A stretch of DNA of 64,000 nt from Medicago truncatula (lineage: Eukaryota > Streptophyta > Magnoliopsida > Fabales > Fabaceae). Below are positions 47,038 to 56,671 of this stretch, one piece after another. The notes beneath the pieces are model-generated. The model ran no database searches, was not told the DNA's origin, and worked only from the letters and a program-made list of their open reading frames with translations. The DNA lies in NCBI RefSeq assembly GCF_003473485.1, contig NC_053045.1:45054494-45118493 (forward strand), written 5' to 3'. The stretch's first letter is position 1. The number at the start of each line of letters is the position of its first letter. Position numbers and translations under genes: made by a program.

Positions 47038-48167
47038 TGATAGTTTGATGAGGAATAATTGTAGGAGCTAAGGAGAGTATATTTTGTATAGAGAGAATTT
47101 GATTTGGGATTTGATGAGAAGCATAGGGATAGTGGGTGGTCTTATATAGATTGAGATAGATTTGAAGGAGGGTAGTTCGGAAGAACCATCAAGAGCTTTT
47201 GCAATTTTTAGTTAGTTCAACTTATTGGGTTTCACTTTGACAAAAGGGAGCCAATTAATTATAAATATAAATACACTAAAATACCATTTTTTTTAAATTA
47301 CATATTCGATAGTCCCTACATCCTATAATCATACTAATAACAAAGGTTAATATGTTAATTGTTTTCTTCTTATCAGGACTTGAATCTAGGACCTTCAATT
47401 CATTAATTCTTAACTCAAATCAGTTTAGTAAATGATATAAGAGAAGATTACAAGAATTGGAAGGAAAGAAATAAGAATAATAAATATTTATGGGCATAGT
47501 ATTTTTTTAATAATATTGTTAAACAAAATATAGAATGTGATTTTTTTTGTTGTTAAAATTATGTATATATAGTTGGGAAATTATAGACAAATAGTATGTC
47601 AACCTTTATTTTAGGGGAAATTGTATATCAGCCTAACTTAAGTTATATTTAAGAACAACGCTTAAAAAAAATGGTCTAATGTTTAAAAAAATTTAATCTT
47701 TATTGAATTCATGAACATCGTTGGATTAAACAGAGTTGATTGATTGTACAAAAACAAAGTTGGTTGATAAGTGAAATACTAGCATAAAAAAGCAAATTTA
47801 AGGTGAGTTTTGAAAACAGGGACAACTCAAATCAGATTACCAACTCATAGAGATTATTATTTTGCAACGACATTTTTTTCTCTTTTGCAATTTAAAATAT
47901 ATAGAATATAAAGAGTTGGCCATCACATTGGACTATTTTGGGGTTATAACTAATGTAGGCAACCAAATGCTTTTGTCAAAGTGAAACACAGGAAGTTGAA
48001 CTAACTTAAAATTGCAAAAGCTCTTATAGTTCTCCAAACAACTCTCCTTCAAATCTCTCTCACTCTATATAAGACCATCCACTACCCCTTTCCTTCTCAT
48101 CAAATCCAAAAGCAAATTCTCTCTATACAAATACAGTCCTTAGCTCCTACAATTCATCAAGTTATCA
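47038..48167. promoter_or_regulatory. Divergent promoter region of copies A and B
   Basis: Both ends carry the same module, read outward: GTTGAACTAACT, an A/T run, TTGCAAAAGCTCTT, a short spacer, CTCCTTCAAATCTCTCTC, then TCTATATAAGA and a CAAATTCTCTCTATACAAA leader. On the B side this runs about 47994-48130, with TATATAAG at 48066-48073. On the A side it runs 47070-47225. The same module precedes copies C and D. The middle (47280-47850) is A+T-rich with no gene. Confidence 0.7.
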
Positions 48168-48539
48168 ATGGCCTCAACCAAATCCTTCATTGCAACTTTA
48201 CTTCTTGTTGTCACAATGTCAAGCATGAGCCTAGAAGCTCGCCATCTTTTGCAAACTACCACACAACCAAATTTACCAGCCATTCCCACTTTACCAAAAC
48301 CAACAACATTACCACCTTTACCTTCAATTCCAAATATGCCTCAAGGAAATCTTCCTCCATTGCCTACTATCCCTTCTATGCCTAAACTCACTATGCCACC
48401 ACTTCCAAGTCTTCCTACAAATATTCCAACAATTCCATCTCTCAACATTCCACCATTGCCAGCAGTCACTTCACTTCCAAACCTTCCTTCAATCCCAACC
48501 ACTTTCCCCTCCCCACCACCTTCAACCTCTAGCCCTTAA
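48168..48539 (+). CDS. Small secreted proline-rich protein, copy B
   Basis: 123 residues, single exon. The signal peptide is MASTKSFIATLLLVVTMSSM, followed by SLEA and RHLLQTT as the likely mature start. The same LPPLPxIPxMP repeats follow, ending FPSPPPSTSSP; it lacks the IPFFS insert of copies A and D. From base 48225 to 48512 it differs from copy D at one base in 288 by eye, while the first 57 coding bases differ at about 13. The 3' flank instead matches copy C (for example CACTTCTTTCCAAGTTGCAT). The gene is thus a mosaic of C-like ends and an A/D-like core. Confidence 0.85.
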   Translation: MASTKSFIATLLLVVTMSSMSLEARHLLQTTTQPNLPAIPTLPKPTTLPPLPSIPNMPQGNLPPLPTIPSMPKLTMPPLPSLPTNIPTIPSLNIPPLPAVTSLPNLPSIPTTFPSPPPSTSSP

Positions 48540-49109
48540 ACACTTCTTTCCAAGTTGCATTATGTGATCAGCTAAATACATGCAATAGACATTGCATCAT
48601 TTCTTGATTGTGTGTGATGAAATTGTACGAGGTTATGATGATTGTTGTATCTTTGTTTTATTGTACGGAGTAAAAAGCCTTTGTATTTTTTTCTTTTCTA
48701 CTTACCAGTTTGGTACTATTGCTTGTACTTTTGAATTTAATTTATTGATGTTGAATACACATACACATTTATATACAATTATGATGAATTCTTTCTTGTT
48801 TATGACCACTATATCTCATAAAGGATAGACTAAACTTAATAATTTGCGGTCCAATAACAAACAGATTCGCCTATGTTAGCCAATTTATATAGTGAACTGT
48901 TCTCTTTCCATTTGTTTTTGTTCATTCACCTCGAACATGAGTTAACTCAAGTTGAAAAATACACCTACGTGAGTTAACTCACGTTGAAAATGCACATGTG
49001 TGAGTTAACTTACGCTCGGTTATTTTGATGGGAACGAGCAAAAACAGATAGGAGAAGGGCGATAACCATTTATATAAGGCACTTTCTTTTTCTCATCCTA
49101 TTAATTTAA
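48540..49109. other. 3' region of copy B and spacer
   Basis: 48540-48780 is the probable 3' untranslated region, shared with copy C in inverted position. At 48940-49010 a phrase with 'gagttaactcacgttgaaaa' is repeated three times with small changes (about 34-bp steps). No gene is seen. Confidence 0.5.
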
Positions 49110-49468
49110 GATCATCCACAAGAGAGCACCCCACATTGGGTGCTTAAGTGAGTCCCCTATGTCCACATCATCAATTTTATGATAATACTTAATAAGCATC
49201 AATTTTTTCCAATCGAGTACCTCAAAAGAAATTATTAAAAGGTCCCACAAATAACTCTATATTATTACATTTCTACCAAAATTTATTCATTTTACTAAGA
49301 TTTATTAGATGGGACCCATGAAAAATGAAGAGAGAGAGAGAGGGGTGGAGGGTGCTTCTATAGCCACCCTCCTCCATAGACACCCATATGTTACACTCCA
49401 CAATGAGGGTGCTTATTTAATATGGTGCACGTGCTAAATAGGTGAAACACCCACCATTGTGGATGGTC
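49110..49468. mobile_element. MITE, GATCATCCACA ends
   Basis: The left end GATCATCCACAAGAGAGCAC and the right end CACCATTGTGGATGGTC are inverted partners. Inner GGGTGCTTA phrases recur on both sides. The flanks are TAA and TTA, compatible with the 3-bp TWA target of PIF/Harbinger (Tourist) elements but not an exact direct repeat. About 360 bp, non-coding. Confidence 0.65.
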
Positions 49469-50416
49469 TTACACATCCTATAGATTTCGGATTTTATAAA
49501 TCGTATGATTTTATAAAAATACGACACCTGACACCCCTATAATATGGGAGAGGATCCAATTCCTTGATGAGGAATGATTTATGGACACATTTTTCAAACA
49601 CAAACACCTAAAGCATACGATTAAAGAGCTCCTTTATATGAAGCATAGACCACCCACTCTTGTTTCTTTTCATTATGAAATTATGAAAAGATAACAAGAG
49701 GATGATTAATAAGCCCAATCTGTTATTTTATTTTTTAATTTTATTCACTTATTTTATTTTTATCACTTTATATTAGTTTTTCACATAAAATTTCATTTCC
49801 TTATAAAATTTTGTGTAATCATTACTTGATCAAAAATAACATATTATATTTATAAGATAAGATTTTTATTTTTATAATCCTTAATCAATGCCATGAGGGC
49901 ACTGGAAAGCAAATATGTAGAATTTTTAATGGATTAAAAATCGAATAAATTTTTAACCCTTTTTTTTAAGCCAAATTATTAGTATTAAAAGAAACTTTTT
50001 AAGTCAGTTGCTTTGAGACAAAAATGAAAAATTTATCTATATTTTCGTCCTCTTCCTTGAAAGTCTTTCACTAATCCGGTAAATATAATTAGTTTGTAAA
50101 TTAGCATTGGACAGAAGGAAATAATAAAGTGGTAAATGTCTTTCACTCCCCTCCCGTGTGAAGTTAGTGTAGCACGGGGACGGGTTCAATCAATCATTCA
50201 TTCATTTTAATCAATTCTTCACCCCATTCTAACACATGTTTTTCAGGATAGAACCAACCATGTCATCAACAGCACAATCCCAATAAAACCCCAATTCACC
50301 ACAATTACCAAACTCTCCTCTCCTCTCCTCTCGCCACTGTCAACTGACACTGATGACGTAAAATTCCACCATTATCATCAAAACTCCATTATCGTCAATT
50401 CACCACCACCACCGCT
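49469..50416. promoter_or_regulatory. Upstream region of the J-domain-like gene
   Basis: 49545-49700 is a copy of the dispersed repeat also seen near 45888. From about 50140 base composition changes to C-richer (for instance the CTCTCCTCTCCTCTCCTCTC run at 50314-50333, ~85 bp before the start codon), typical of a plant core promoter and leader. No TATA box is obvious. CACCACCACCACCGCT directly precedes the ATG. Confidence 0.5.
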
Positions 50417-51886
50417 ATGGAGGGTGGAAACAGAGCTGAAGCTGAACGGTGGCTTTACACCGCCAACAAACTCCTAAGCGCACGTGATCTGCACGGTGCA
50501 CGCTCCTTCGCGATCCGTGCCCGAGAATCCGACCCAACCTTCGACGCCTCTGAGCTTCTCTTAGCTGTCATCGACACTCTCCTCGCCGGAGAATCACGGA
50601 TCAATGATCACCACCGTGATTGGTACGGAATTCTTCAAATTCTCCGATACACCACCAACATCGACCACATCGCGAATCAGTATCGCCGACTTGCTCTCCT
50701 CCTTGACCCTAATCGTAACCCATTCGCTTTCTCCGGTCATGCTTTCTCCCTTGTTCATGATGCTTGGTCTGTTCTTTCAAATCCTGCTAAGAAAGCTATG
50801 TACGATAGTGATCTAAGGTTGCTCACTACACCACCGGTTCCGTCACAGCCTCAGCCACAACTGGCTCCTCAGTATCAACAACCTCCACAACAGCCACTGC
50901 AGCAGCCTCCACAGCCAACGCCGAGGAAAAACTCTAGATCGAGGGATAGCACTGGCGCCACCGCCACCGAGCCGACACTGTCTCGACAGAATCGGAACCC
51001 TAGCGAGGCAGGTGAGACGACTCGGCAGACGCGAATAGCGAGTGCTGCTGAAACGGTAGGTAACATAAGTTTTTGGACATTGTGCCCTTACTGTTACGTT
51101 CACTATGAGTATCCGAAGGAGTATGAAGATTGTACCTTACGGTGTCAGAGTTGTCGGAGGGGGTTTCATGCGGTTGTGATACGTTCACCGCCGGTGAATG
51201 AGATAGATTCTTCGTTTTGTACTTGGGGATTTTTTCCATTAGGGTTTTCTGGTGATTCTAAAGATTTGAATGGGGCTTCTTCCAATTGGAACCCTATTGC
51301 ACCGTTGTTTCCGTGTACGATGAAAGGATCGTCTAATAGGAAAAAGAATTGGGTTTATTATGATGAAGAGGCAACTGCGGCGTTTATTGATATTTCTGAT
51401 CCCAGTGATAATGATTCTGATGATGGGGATTGGAGAGGTGGTGCTGGTAAGAGGAGAGGGGTGAAGAGCTCAGGGGTTAGTACTAGTAAAAAGATTAGGA
51501 AAGATTCCGGTAATGCTAGTGGTAGGGGAGCTGTTGGGAGACCTAGGAGGAGTGCTACTGGTGCTGCATCTGGGAATGAGAAGAATGTTGGGGCTGTTGA
51601 TGATGCTTCTGCCGCTGCCTCTGGTGTAAGGGCAGATGCCAATACCATTAAGAAAGCTGCACTGGGTAGTTCCAGGAGGAGGGGTGCTGGAAACTTGGAT
51701 TTGAATGTGGAGTTCAGTAATGATGTGGAGGAGCCGTCCCGTGGAGTGCGTGCCCGTGAAGGGAATGCAACTGGCAATGCTGAGGATAATATTGATGGGG
51801 TTGGGTTTTTTGAGGGTCTTGATGAGTTCCTTAGTAGCTTACCCATTCTCAATCCGGTGGGAGATGATAAGGTTAAGGGTCATTAG
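50417..51886 (+). CDS. J-domain-like protein with degenerate HPD motif
   Basis: A 489-residue intronless gene of the plant nuclear-type DnaJ group, related to proteins with a J domain plus zinc ribbon. The N-terminal helix MEGGNRAEAERWLYTANKLL, the J domain at ~68-132 (DWYGILQIL...YRRLALLLDPNRNPF...AWSVLSNPAKKAMYD) and a Gln/Pro-rich linker (~137-165) come in that order. A zinc ribbon with Cys223, Cys226, Cys243 and Cys246 (CPYC...CQSC) follows. The C-terminal half is acidic then Ser/Gly/basic (KKIRK, RPRRS: likely nuclear signals) and contains GNLDLNVEF. The HPD tripeptide that all Hsp70-activating J proteins need is DPN at 97-99, so co-chaperone activity is unlikely. Its function is unknown. 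It stands at the centre of the mirrored proline-rich gene set. Confidence 0.88.
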   Translation: MEGGNRAEAERWLYTANKLLSARDLHGARSFAIRARESDPTFDASELLLAVIDTLLAGESRINDHHRDWYGILQILRYTTNIDHIANQYRRLALLLDPNRNPFAFSGHAFSLVHDAWSVLSNPAKKAMYDSDLRLLTTPPVPSQPQPQLAPQYQQPPQQPLQQPPQPTPRKNSRSRDSTGATATEPTLSRQNRNPSEAGETTRQTRIASAAETVGNISFWTLCPYCYVHYEYPKEYEDCTLRCQSCRRGFHAVVIRSPPVNEIDSSFCTWGFFPLGFSGDSKDLNGASSNWNPIAPLFPCTMKGSSNRKKNWVYYDEEATAAFIDISDPSDNDSDDGDWRGGAGKRRGVKSSGVSTSKKIRKDSGNASGRGAVGRPRRSATGAASGNEKNVGAVDDASAAASGVRADANTIKKAALGSSRRRGAGNLDLNVEFSNDVEEPSRGVRAREGNATGNAEDNIDGVGFFEGLDEFLSSLPILNPVGDDKVKGH

Positions 51887-54120
51887 CCATTTTGTAATTT
51901 AGATGCTTTTACTTTTTTATTTTCGTAGACCATAGATGTTATTACTTGTATGTTTGCAATTGTAGCTCAAAATGATCTGAGCTATTGTGAATTCTTGTTG
52001 TTGTTAGATTTTATTTAAAATTATGACAGCATCTCAGTACATTATAGCTTTTGAAGTATTTGAGGATTGCTTCATGACATGTAGATTATATTGTACCATT
52101 AAGGAAGGAGACATAGATTGTTTTTTTTTTAAAGAAAGTCAGGTACACACTCTCTCAATAACAGGGCAATAATGAGTGTATTTCGGAGTTTTACCTAGCC
52201 CTAAACTCCGCTTTGTATGCGCGGCAATCCAGATAATAATATATACATTTGTATTGTCTGATCTGATTGTGCTCTACACTATGCTTGTTAGCAACTATTT
52301 TGTACACAACATTCACCATCACATGCTAGTTTTTTTTTTTTTTTTTGGATATTTTGTTTTTATTTAGCTCTGTTGTTTTCTTCTTGAGTGTTGTGTGGTG
52401 TGGCTTTGCTCTGTTGTAAGTTTGAGGTCACCAGCAAGTCTAGTCTTCTTTTCGTTTCATCACATCCTTTTCAAGTCTGTTTGGTCCAGGCTTGAAAACA
52501 CCAAGCCTTTGTTTTAAAAGGCAGTTTCTGGGTGCAGTGATATCTGTTAGGTCATTGGTCTTGTTAGGCTGTTAGCCAATGTTTTAGCATTTTCAACTGC
52601 TAACAGTTTAACCAACTTGCATTTGCTTGTGTCTCCAATATGACATTGGTTTTTTCAGCTAATTTTGAATTGCTGGGTTTATGGATCATGGTTTTTCTAT
52701 TTCCAAAATTTTAGTGGATGAGTAATGATTTTTCAGTTTAAACATTAGGTTCTGAATCCTGATGAAGCATTTTGCCAGGTGCTAATAAGCAATTTATTTA
52801 GAGTTATTTTCTTGACTGCAATCGTAAATGAGGTCAGAATAAGTTGTATGCTCTATCGGCATTACATAAGGTGTCATCTACAATAATACCTTATCATGAA
52901 CAGGGATCTTCGAAGGTGTTTAATGAATATTTGAAAGAATCACCTTTGTTCAATGGTGTGTTTTGTTAATTTGCCGGCATTTCATGTAGGGATGTGGTGG
53001 ATATTATCTTTGTATAGATGGTTTATATTCTGTCTTAACTAAATGGTACAATATTCTTATATGTTGTGCTCTAACTCAGTAGCATACTAGGTCTAAGCAA
53101 AGAATACATCTTTGTGAGGCCCCTAAATAGATTGAAGAAACATAAGAACATTGAGATTCCTTGTTACTTGTTCTCACATTTGAAAGAAAGGTTGTTAGGG
53201 GCAACGTCTATAGTGGAGAAAATACAAGCACTTATATGCTGTGTTCTAAGAAGCATACTGGGTCTAAGCAAAATATATATCTCTGTGAGGCACCTAAATA
53301 GATTGAAGATACATAGGAGCATATAGATTTGGCATCTATTGTTGAGAAGATCATAGAATCTCAAACTAAGTGATTTGGGTAAGTGTAAAGTTCTATATAA
53401 GCCCTGTAAGGAGAGGCAGAGGGAGACCTTGAAGCTTGAAGAATATAAATCAATCCACTTAGCTTATGTTTGGTGAGTTGCATGGACGTATGTCGTCACC
53501 GTGACTTTTCATTCTTCAAAACATACACTAAGAAGAATTTGGATCCAAATGGTAAAAACTCATCCTCGTAGGACATTATGACATCATTTTATACACACAC
53601 TATAGAACGACACAATGAATGTATATTATTTATTCTGCATATTTGTATGCTGTTTGCATGTTGTTTATTCTAGCCTATATGTATGTGTCTTGCTGTGAAT
53701 ATGAAGGATTGTGTTAGAACATCCTAAACTACACTTCAAGCATGTTGATTTGAAATTATTTATCTCAGTATGCTGAACGCTTAGGTACCCTGAAAGTACC
53801 AACAATCGGTTTATTTCTGGGTTTTACTACTCTGTATATGGCCACACTAGTTTAAGTAGATTGTTAGACATTGCTTTGCAAAGAAAATGGTTGTAAATCT
53901 GTGTATGGCATCTATTGAAGACAAAATATATTCGTCCTATAATACTTGTCTCTTCTAATTTTTTTGGGTGCATAATTAATGCCTCTGTTTGAAGGATGCG
54001 TATCTCCTGCAGTCTCAAAAACACTGTATTTACACAATCAAGTTATCCTCCTCCAACGATGCACATTAGTTTGTTTGTTGTTATAAGAGTTTAAAAGAAG
54101 ACATTGTAGCTGTATCTAAA
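51887..54120. other. Intergenic with a ~100-bp direct repeat
   Basis: 51887-52040 is the probable 3' untranslated region of the preceding gene. At 53056-53158 and 53231-53330 a block beginning CTTATATGYTGTGYTCTAA and containing GGTCTAAGCAAA and CTAAATAGATTGAAGA appears twice in direct order, about 175 bp apart with ~15% difference. No gene is seen elsewhere. Confidence 0.55.
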
Positions 54121-54348
54121 TGTGTAATTCAACATCAATAATATAAAATTCAATAGTACAAGCAATAGTGCCAAACTGGTAAGTAGAAAGAAAGAAAACA
54201 AATACAAAGGCTTTTTACTCCGTACAATACAACAAAGATACTACAATCATCATAACCTCGTAGAATTTCATCACACACAATCAAGAAATGATACAATGTC
54301 TATTGCAAGTATTTAGCTGATCGCATAATGCAACTTGGAAAGAAGTGT
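54121..54348 (-). other. 3' untranslated region of copy C
   Basis: Read on the minus strand it closely parallels 48540-48760 after copy B (same order of ACACTTCTTTCCAAGTTGCA, ATTTCTTGATTGTGTG, ACGAGGTTATGATGATTG, AAAGCCTTTGTAT). This shows that B and C arose from one duplicated unit, including at least 220 bp beyond the stop. Confidence 0.65.
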
Positions 54349-54717
54349 TTAAGGGCTAGATGTTGAAGGTGGTGGGGAGGGGAAAGTGGTTGGGATTGAA
54401 GGAATGTTGGGAAGTGAAGTGGCTGCTGGCAATGGTGGAATGTTGAGAGATGGAATTGTTGGAAAATTTGTAGGAAAGCTAGGAAGTGGTGGCATAGTGA
54501 GTTTAGGCATAGAAGGGATAGTAGGCAATGGAGGAAGATTTCCCTGAGGCATATTTGGAATTGAAGGCAAAGGTGGTAATGTAGTTGGATTTGGTAAATT
54601 GGGAATGTTAGGCAAATTTGGTTGTGTTGTCTGTAAAAGATGGCGAGCTTCTAGGCTCATGCTTGACATGGTCACAACAAGAAGTAAAGCTATGATGAAG
54701 GATTTGCTTGATGCCAT
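54349..54717 (-). CDS. Small secreted proline-rich protein, copy C
   Basis: 122 residues, single exon. The signal peptide is MASSKSFIIALLLVVTMSSM, followed by SLEARHLLQTT; then QPNLPNIPNLPNPTT and the same LPPLPxIPxMP core. It has Phe where the other copies have Leu or Ile (LPSFPTNFPT). It is the most diverged of the four in the core, yet is closest to copy B in the signal peptide and 3' flank. A TATATAAG box lies on the minus strand at about 54813-54820, ~100 bp upstream. It pairs divergently with copy D, mirroring A and B. Confidence 0.85.
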   Translation of the reverse strand: MASSKSFIIALLLVVTMSSMSLEARHLLQTTQPNLPNIPNLPNPTTLPPLPSIPNMPQGNLPPLPTIPSMPKLTMPPLPSFPTNFPTIPSLNIPPLPAATSLPNIPSIPTTFPSPPPSTSSP

Positions 54718-55094
54718 TGATAACCTTATGAATTGATAGGAGCTAAGCAGTATATTTGTATATAGAGAATTTGCTTTGAGATTTTATGAGAAGGAAAGGA
54801 GTAGTGGATGGTCTTATATATAGAGTAAGCAAGATTTGAAGGAGGGTAGTTTGGAGAACAACTACGAGCTTTTGCAATTTTTATTTCTTTAGTTTGTTTA
54901 ACTTCCTCTGTTTCACTTTGACAAAATCATTATCCAGATAGATGGCTTGGCTTAAGACTATTTGTTATCTCCTGAAGGCTGTGGATTTTTTTTTCACTCT
55001 TCTTCTATTTTTTTTATGTCTTAAACTTACATTTTTTTTTTGTGACAAAACTCGACATCATTTTTATATACCTAAGCGTTGTGCGTTTCAATTT
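54718..55094. promoter_or_regulatory. Upstream region of copy C
   Basis: Carries on the minus strand the shared family module: TTGCAAAAGCTC, CTCCTTCAAATCTTGC, TATATAAGACCATCC and the CAAATTCTC leader (54740-54890). Beyond 54930 it becomes T-rich and unrelated. Confidence 0.6.
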
Positions 55095-55585
55095 TTATTT
55101 TTTTTTGACAAAAACAAAATGATATTCATTCAAATCGAGAGATTACATCATTCAACACCGCTAAAAACGCAAAAGATAAATCTGCGAACACACTCACAGC
55201 ATCCAAGTTAATAGCATATAATGACACAATGCCTACAAAATTATATGATAAAATTAAAGTGACAGGAATATCCATGGCCTCCGGATCTGCAACGTTGACG
55301 CCCAAATCTTTGATTGAATAATCGATCTTCAAAATGAATCAGATGAACACCGCAAAAAGGCGGGAAATCAAACAGCGCCGCACAAAACGACGAACAACAA
55401 ACCACCACACTTAAATGATGAAATCACAAAGAAAAAACTAGATATATGTGAAAATCACTTATTTAGATTGAAATATAGAGAAAAAGATGAAGATGAGTGA
55501 TTTCAGGTCAATAATTGACCCAAAACCACTCCTCGATGAAAAATCTAGAAGAGAAAACCTAGAGAGAGAAAACTAGGGCCGGCTT
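55095..55585 (-). mobile_element. Retroposed sequence of unknown family
   Basis: Read on the minus strand, it starts near 55585 with 'ccctagttttctctctctag'-like, G+C-richer sequence. It contains a short open frame (55126-55332) and ends in GTTTTTGTCAAAAAAAA (55095-55115), an A-tail. The shape (directional, G+C-rich head, oligo-A end, no inverted ends) fits a SINE, a LINE 3' end or a processed transcript. It sits in the C/D divergent spacer and explains why that spacer is longer than the A/B one. Confidence 0.45.
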
Positions 55586-56284
55586 AACTTTCTATGATAT
55601 GATGTGCTTTTCAATTATTTATCTTTTATTATCTAAAAAAAATGCTTAACCTCTGAGTTGATTTATTTTAAAAAATAAGCTTCGACAGATGCAAATACAT
55701 TAGGAAGTCACTTGTTATTTGAGTGTATAAGAATATCTACAATGGAGAAATCTATTTTTGGATACCTAAATAGATTTTACATGTACACATAACTTATTTA
55801 TAATTTTTTAATAATAATACATAATAATTACTCAATCCATGCAATTCAACATCTAACATAAATTTGCTTAAAACACACCTACTAATTAGATTACCAACTC
55901 TTAGATATTACATTCTGCTTGTAACTACATATTTTTTTCTCAGTCACCAAATTCATACAAAAAATATTTAAAAACACTTGTCATTTTTTCCTCTTTTGCT
56001 CTTTGAAATATATATAAAATAGAAAGAGTTGGCCATCATACATTTGAGCGTTTAGAGTAGCCAACCAGTCTAACCAAAAAACCATTTTGTCAAATAGAAA
56101 GTTGAACTAACTAAAAATTGCAAAAGCTCTTGATGGTTCATCCGAACTACCCTCCTTCAAATCTCTCTCAATCTATATAAGATCACCCACTATCCCTATG
56201 CTTCTCATCAAATCCCAAATCAAATTCTCTCTATACAAAATATACCCTCCTTAGGTCCTACAATTATTCATCATCAAACTATCA
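55586..56284. promoter_or_regulatory. Upstream region of copy D
   Basis: 56100-56284 carries the family module: GTTGAACTAACT, TTGCAAAAGCTCTTGATGG, CCTCCTTCAAATCTCTCTC, TATATAA at 56174-56180 and the CAAATTCTCTCTATACAAAA leader. It is close to the inverted module of copy A (47050-47230), more so than to B or C. An older shared part (GAGTTGGCCATCA at 56028) also appears before copy B at 47910. Confidence 0.65.
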
Positions 56285-56671
56285 ATGGCAATATTCAAAT
56301 CCTTGATCACAACTTTACTTCTAGTTGTGACAATATCAAACATGAGCCTAGAAGCTCGCCATCTTTTGCAAACTACCACACAACCAAATTTACCAACCAT
56401 TCCCACTTTACCAAAACCAACAACATTACCACCTTTACCTTCAATTCCAAATATGCCTCAAGGAAATCTTCCTCCATTGCCTACTATCCCTTCTATGCCT
56501 AAACTCACTATGCCACCACTTCCAAGTCTTCCTACAAATATTCCAACAATTCCATCTCTCAACATTCCACCATTGCCAGCAGTCACTTCACTTCCAAACC
56601 TTCCTTCAATCCCAACCACTTTCCCCTCCATCCCATTTTTCTCCCCACCACCTTCAACCTCTAGTCCTTAA
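56285..56671 (+). CDS. Small secreted proline-rich protein, copy D
   Basis: 128 residues, single exon. It differs from copy A only at residue 7 (Leu for Phe) and by one silent base. Signal peptide MAIFKSLITTLLLVVTISNM, then SLEARHLLQTTT, the LPPLPxIPxMP core, the IPFFS insert and tail SPPPSTSSP. Its role is unknown; a secreted wall protein is inferred from the signal peptide and composition. Its inverted twin A lies 9.2 kb away across the J-domain-like gene. Confidence 0.85.
   Translation: MAIFKSLITTLLLVVTISNMSLEARHLLQTTTQPNLPTIPTLPKPTTLPPLPSIPNMPQGNLPPLPTIPSMPKLTMPPLPSLPTNIPTIPSLNIPPLPAVTSLPNLPSIPTTFPSIPFFSPPPSTSSP

Noticed and set aside
48940-49010. GAGTTAACTCACGTTGAAAA triple phrase as a regulatory array
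   Set aside because: Only three imperfect short copies lie in A+T-rich spacer; too little to call more than a local simple repeat.
51358-51852. Minus-strand 164-codon open frame in the J-domain-like gene
   Set aside because: It is the complement of a G-rich coding stretch with Ser/Gly/Ala codons, with no recognisable domain of its own.
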